Of a stretch of DNA of 64,000 bases, positions 59,375 through 64,000 are shown in pieces. Below the pieces are notes generated by a model. The model was given only the letters and a program-made list of their open reading frames with translations. It was not told the DNA's origin and made no database searches. Location of the stretch: positions 760,001 through 824,000 of the forward strand of contig QVRM01005202.1 of NCBI GenBank assembly GCA_003439945.1, given 5' to 3'. Position numbers and translations under genes: made by a program. How positions within the stretch are numbered: position 1 is the stretch's first letter; every line of letters begins with the position of its first letter. Source of the stretch: Dermanyssus gallinae. Lineage: Eukaryota; Arthropoda; Arachnida; Mesostigmata; Dermanyssidae.

Positions 59375-59639
59375 CTGAAAGAGAGATTTAGAATGCAATT
59401 AGTGGATACGAGCATGATGAGAAACAGAGCTTCAACAAACAACGCAACGCACTTTGTTTGTTACTAAATCTCCGCAGAGCCCCAGAGCAAAAGATCTGGC
59501 GTCTAAAATCGCAGCCAAGACACAGCATTCTCAACCTAGACCCCACGCTGGCACAGATTATCTTTAGTCAATATATTGGCAACAAGAACATCCCCAGCCT
59601 CAGTCGGGTAAGACACACACTTCTCTTTTATTGCCACTT

Positions 59640-60925
59640 ACAACCTCGCGGTGTGCTCAGTGTATATTTCTCTGAAATCTACCTTATAAGAAGACGAGAA
59701 CTGCCTCGACAAACTAGACCTCAGCATGACCACCCGCGGCCACCGAAAGGCGATGGTGGGAGGGGACTTTAATGCGGCCCGCAGTCTTTGAGGAATCAAC
59801 TTCTTATCAGAACCGTAGCCGAAAGCATACGGCCAAGAAAGGCCCCACATGCGGTCTCTCAAGGGCCCTCAAGCAGTACCCCTACTTCTAACGATCCACC
59901 TAGGGACATTTAAACGCATAACGGATAAACTTCTCACCAGGGGAGACTATCATAAGTCTTATAACACGACACTTATATTGCAACACATATACTTGACTCT
60001 TATACTGAAACCCGGTAAGCCAAAAGAAGACTCTCGGCATACCGCCCTAAAATGTTGCTCTTGCCTATCCAAGGAAGCTGACTGTTGGCGACGAGTAACA
60101 TAACTAAATAGAAGACAAGAAGACGCTGCGGCTTCAATGCGCGAGAGCAAAGCAGTCGCATTGTCTAGCCATCCTCTTAGATGTCAAAAACGCATTTAAT
60201 ACGTTTTCGTGGGACACCATACACAAATTAGTTAAAAATAAACGCGTGTCCCGCTACTTACAATGCAGCCTAGCGCCGTACCTAAGACCGAGCACCTATT
60301 TACGAAGGCGTGGATCATGCAGTCGCAGTCGGGGTCCCCCAAAAGGTCAGTACTGGGACCAACTCTGTGTAATTTACCCTACGGTGGAGTACTTAGACTA
60401 TTACATCCTCCGGGAGTTTGCTCCGTCGCCTACGAACGCTCCGTCGCCTCTTGTACTGATCGTTACCGCTCGTGACGAGCATCTGTTCGAAAGAAGAGCC
60501 AACGGAGCCTTGACGGATATCCGACAATACCCCTCGCGCTAGGTCTCGAATTGACCTCATAAAGAACAGAAGTAATTCTCCTAAGCGGCCTCGCATGTAG
60601 AACAGGCCAGAGACGGCCTAGTAACAACACCACCCATGGTTAAGTACTCATAATCATACTTCCTGAACTCAAAAATGGACAGCTTAAACGCGGCTCGCTT
60701 ACTTACCCACTTTAAACTTCTAACGGGTCCGGTGGCTAACCGTATTTGTAAATCCCCCTTATGACCTATGGGCAATTTAAAAGATTCCGACGATGCAAGG
60801 CAAACCACTAAGAACGCTGCACCTCGTGAATACTGGAACGGAGCTACTGTTTGGAGGCTAACAGAAGTTCGATCTGAACATGCCAAGCCCTTTAGAGGCG
60901 CTCCTCGAGCCATGATTTTCAAATT
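59640..60925 (+). pseudogene. R1-like non-LTR retrotransposon, degenerate (endonuclease and RT)
   Basis: Read across frames, in order: endonuclease core CLDKLDLSMTTRGHRKAMVG then GDFNA (about 59700-59780); LTLILKPGKPKEDS and AYRPKMLLLP (about 60000-60060); RT motif A LDVKNAFNTFSWDTIHKL (about 60178); motif B as GVPQ then GSVLGPTLCNLPYGGVLRLL (about 60335-60415); VAY in place of the YADD box (about 60426), with the box itself disrupted; VTARDEHLFERRANGALTDI; ELTS, TEVILLSG; and near the end GATVW with RSEHAKPFRGAPRA. GVPQGSVLGPTLWNxxYDxxLRLxLPxGV is characteristic of the R1 group. At least eight frame changes or stops are present. It ends at a (TA)n tract (60931). Confidence 0.8.
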
Positions 60926-60930
60926 TTGCT

Positions 60931-60999
60931 ATATATATATATATATATATTATATACATATATATATAAAATAATATACATATATAATAATATATATAT

Positions 61000-61069
<70 letters not shown>
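60931..61069. repeat. Compound TA-rich array between two LINE fragments
   Basis: TA arrays with AATAATATA and ACATA interruptions. It joins the plus-strand R1-like LINE and the minus-strand family 2 LINE directly. Confidence 0.95.
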
Positions 61070-61930
61070 CACGTGCCGACTAGTGCATGCCATGCCTTCC
61101 CAAAGCTCCCTGGTGAGGTACACATCTAACTGCGCTACCTCGGCCGAGGCCTTGGTCACTTTTCCCTGCCACTCCAACAAAAATTGTTGAAGTGGCATTG
61201 TAATAGGTGACTTAAGCCTGACTCTGATTGTTTCCACTGCCGGTCCGCAACCCGCTAGCAGGTACACAAAGCGATTCCTTGCCGTCCGCGGCAAAGAACG
61301 CGCTTCATATATATTGTGAAGCATCTTTCTAGCTGCACAAAATTTGCCGCGGAAAGATGGCCCCACACCCTGCCAAGGCTGTAGGTCAACATTGGCACAA
61401 TCTTAAGCTCAAAAAGACGCAATGCAGCACTCAGAGACAGTCGTCGAAGATCTCTCACCTCTCTGTGAATAGAGGCAATAGCCGCCCGACACCTGTCGCC
61501 GATGTGCTTGGTAAAGGTCGTTCCCGTATAGTGCAGTCTCAGACCCAAATACGGGAAGGAGTTGACAAACTCCAGCGGTTGGCCACAGCAGGGTATTACG
61601 TCTGCTGCAGCCAATCGACCCCCACGGCGAAACTTAATGGCTTTCGTCTTCCGCGAATTTATTTGTAGGCCCCTACGGTGAAGGTAACCTTTTACGTCGC
61701 CGACAATACGACAAATGGCACCGCGGTCCCGGTGGGCCACTACTATGTCATCCGCGTAAATAACGACGACGGCGTTTCTAAACTCCTTCCGCACGTAGCG
61801 GGCTAGGTCTGCAATGAGCAAAGAGAAGGCTAGGCAACTGAGAGGGTCCCCTTGAGGGGTCCCTACGTTTTGCCTCAGTTGCAAGGTGTCTTCGCCCCTT
61901 ATGTTTACTTCAAGGCGACTAGTAAGTGAC

Positions 61931-61931
<1 letters not shown>
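61070..61931 (-). pseudogene. LINE family 2, copy 1 (RT motif B to C-terminus)
   Basis: The minus strand reads TSRLEVNIRGEDTLQLRQNV, then GTPQGDPLSCLAFSLLIADL (motif B), VVVIYADDIVVAHRD (catalytic YADD box), LQINSRKTKAIKF, FPYLGLRLHYTG, and IHREVRDLRRLSLSAALRLF. Near 61300 one frameshift moves the reading to ARSLPRTARNRFVYLLAGCG and VYLTRELWEGMACTSRHV. It is otherwise free of stops, the best-preserved member of the family here (others at 35899..36123 and 49904..50135). The 5' part before motif B is replaced by the (TA)n at 61932, and the 3' end by the TA array at 61069. Confidence 0.88.

Positions 61932-61999
<68 letters not shown>
61932..61999. repeat. (TA)n microsatellite, 68 bp, at a LINE 5' break
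   Basis: TA array directly bordering the LINE coding sequence on its 5' side. Confidence 0.95.
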
Positions 62000-62004
<5 letters not shown>

Positions 62005-62109
62005 ACTCGCGTCTAGCATTAAGGGCTACAAAAAAGTTTTTTCGGTTTTGTCCGTAGAAAATAATTTAAAAAAACGAAAAAACTTTTTTGTAGACTCAAT
62101 ATAACATAC

Positions 62110-62254
62110 TTTGCTGCCCAATCGGTTCTCCCGTGGACGGGCGGCTGCTGTGGACCCTGCTGGCCACTGTGCGAGTCGTTCGCCACGAATCTCCGGATTC
62201 CATTCGGGTTGAACAGCGTTGAACCCCGAATGCTGTCGCTGCCATAGCTAGCTC
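62110..62254 (-). CDS. Candidate internal exon of an unknown gene
   Basis: A TTTGCAG acceptor is followed by an open frame reading ASYGSDSIRGSTLFNPNGIR then RFVANDSHSGQQGPQQPPV and HGRTDWAAK, ending at AAA/GTATGT, a good donor. The 145-bp exon starts and ends out of phase (phases 1 and 2) but stays open. GC content is higher than around it. Ser, Gln and Pro are common, suggesting a disordered region. I recognise no family. If real, the LINEs at 59.6-62.0 kb would lie in its introns. Confidence 0.35.
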
Positions 62255-62299
62255 CTGCAAAGCAGATACGAGAGGCCATGAAACATTGGTGCGCGCATA

Positions 62300-64000
62300 C
62301 CACTTTACTACTGCCATCACGCCACCTCCATTGCGGTCAGCTCAATCAGCGCATTGCATCACGAACGCTGGCTCTTATGCGACAATCATGCCTATAGCGA
62401 TCAAATAGAACAAGAATGAAAGAAGCCATTGGGAGCAACTGGACCCAAGCAAAAGCTCATTAGCGTGTATTGCTTAAAGCTGCAAAGTTGTTACTTTATC
62501 CCGATTACTGATGGTTTCCTTGTTGCACAGTTACATTGAGGGGGACTATGTATATCTTCTCAAATCATCAAGCGAAAGCATAGATTCGATACCTGAACGA
62601 ATGAAATACTTAACGTTTGACTTCAGAAAATGCAATGAAGCGCCAAGTGTAAGGTTGCTGTCTTGCTGTAAAGTTATGTGTTGAGTCAATGCGCTTAGCA
62701 TCATGTCTACGCAAATCGGATCTGTGTTACTTCCAAGCCTCAACGTGAGCTTCTAACGCACGGCAATGTTTCCATTTATCATAATTTAGACCTGTTTTTT
62801 TTAAGGTCTGTTGGAAATCAAGGACACCTGTTGCTGAATATGCGCTTAGTTCGTGTCTAGTGCGTCTCAAGTATGTAGCTTTCGACGACCTCCAGGGTCC
62901 AGGAGCGGCGCCGTTAGCTCTGAGATTTAGCGCTTCCATCTTTAGAATGTCTCTATAACACTAGAAGTAGCAAGCCCAATTACTTAAATATAAAGTAATA
63001 TAAATCTGCTGTGCAATAGTAACCTTCAGATGAGGGGAACCGGCAAACACAATTTGTCCGGCAGCATAACGTTTCCTGATTTTTTTTCGTTGCTGTTTAT
63101 AGTTCCATACGCAAACTTAATTTAAGTACAGATTTTTCCAACAATCAACAAACGCTACATAACATACGTATACCTATAAATACACGAACTAAAATTTACA
63201 TACACATATTATTACATTAGAATATAAATATTATATACGTATATAACGTCTATATACGTATGTTAGAACAGACCTTTATTGCAACTAAGGCCCGGAGGGA
63301 TAATAAAGACTTACTTTAACAACTGTGTTAGTATACTATCTAGGATACATGCAATACTAACGGTGGCGGGCCCATTAAAAGGTCAGTGAGTGGTAGAAGA
63401 CCGAGGATCTGAAGTGACAATGTCATTCAGTGTGAGATAGTGACACTTGGCGCCAGTGTTTGTGTGGCTTGAAAGATTAGTAGAGAAAGTGTTCAACAGG
63501 AGACGAAATCACGCAAAATGTGCCAGGACCGACATGACTATATTGAAAAGAACCATGTTTTTAGATCCAAACTTGTCGACAAATTCTGCACAGGTAGATT
63601 GTGAGACCACATAAACCGTGCTTTGAACAGGCAACTGTGGTGATCAACGGGTACCGGCCATGTCTACACATGGTTTTGGTCAATCTAGAAGAATACGCCA
63701 AGCCCACTTTTCAATCTCATACGATAATCATGGATAATCAATTCGATTACCTACAGATAGATGGTCAGTACTCTCCTTTGTGGAGTTTGATCTGAAGACG
63801 ATTTTCTCCTGGTAAGTACTAAATAAGACAGCCCCTGCTAGGCAGGTGAATGGGGCTCAATTGAAGCTTTCGTAGGGAAACTTGGTAAGCTCTACTGTAG
63901 GTAGTCATCGGAAGTATGGTCGTCGGTGGTTGGAGTGTAGTCATCGCTGAGAAGGAAGCGATACGAGAGGCATCCACACGCACACACACACACAGCTTAC
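62300..64000. other. No recognised gene
   Basis: Open frames 62546..62743 and 62727..62939 (minus) and 63601..63795 (plus) have no recognised domain. A CACACA repeat lies at about 63978-63993. Confidence 0.4.

Noticed and set aside
61925..62005. Inverted repeat (AGTGAC ... GTCACT) around the TA array as a second palindrome like that at 12.0 kb
   Set aside because: Only six bases match before the similarity breaks down; expected by chance.

Overview
This is a eukaryotic window, most likely from an arthropod. The evidence is a split, intron-bearing housekeeping gene for the bifunctional animal-type purine enzyme PAICS, a mariner element, several decayed non-LTR retrotransposon lineages (one R1-like, others with jockey/CR1-like or R2-like traits), tRNA-derived SINEs, and a very dense load of (TA)n and (AAT)n microsatellites. 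I cannot name the species.

Only one gene is securely recognised. PAICS lies on the minus strand, with six coding exons between 45569 and 41096. The stop codon, a poly(A) signal and all inner splice sites are visible. The extreme N-terminus is not settled. It may start at an ATG in exon 45426..45569, or come from a short upstream exon, possibly in the GC-richer island near 48.0 kb. Two further exon-like segments on the minus strand (62110..62254 and 59306..59374), a cluster of exon-like segments on the plus strand (15.06-15.77 kb) and a poly-Gln open frame ending at a good donor (28116) may belong to genes I do not recognise.

Layout: 0-10 kb holds microsatellites, a Tc1/mariner-type transposase C-terminus (1.4 kb) and no recognised gene. 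10.4-20.6 kb is a graveyard of retroelement pieces: an R2-like ORF part, an RT thumb fused to a long palindrome, an RT palm piece, two SINE copies and a 5'-truncated LINE. 20.6-30 kb has no recognised gene but many simple repeats and GC-richer blocks. 30.06-30.52 kb is the C-terminal part of an R2-like ORF. 35.9-39.6 kb has two LINE fragments and a nearly full-length but dead mariner (38246..39526). 41.0-45.6 kb is PAICS. 49.9-56.3 kb is another LINE/SINE cluster, including a SINE with a perfect 17-bp target-site duplication nested in an older retroelement. 59.6-62.0 kb has an R1-like LINE (+) and a second LINE family (-) meeting at a (TA)n tract.

A recurring theme is that (TA)n arrays sit exactly at the broken ends of retroelement fragments and host later insertions. 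At 12.0 kb a (TA)n tract separates two inverted copies of a 46-bp piece of reverse-transcriptase sequence. I see no new gene system. The unusual content is structural (repeat-mediated) rather than a novel protein pathway.
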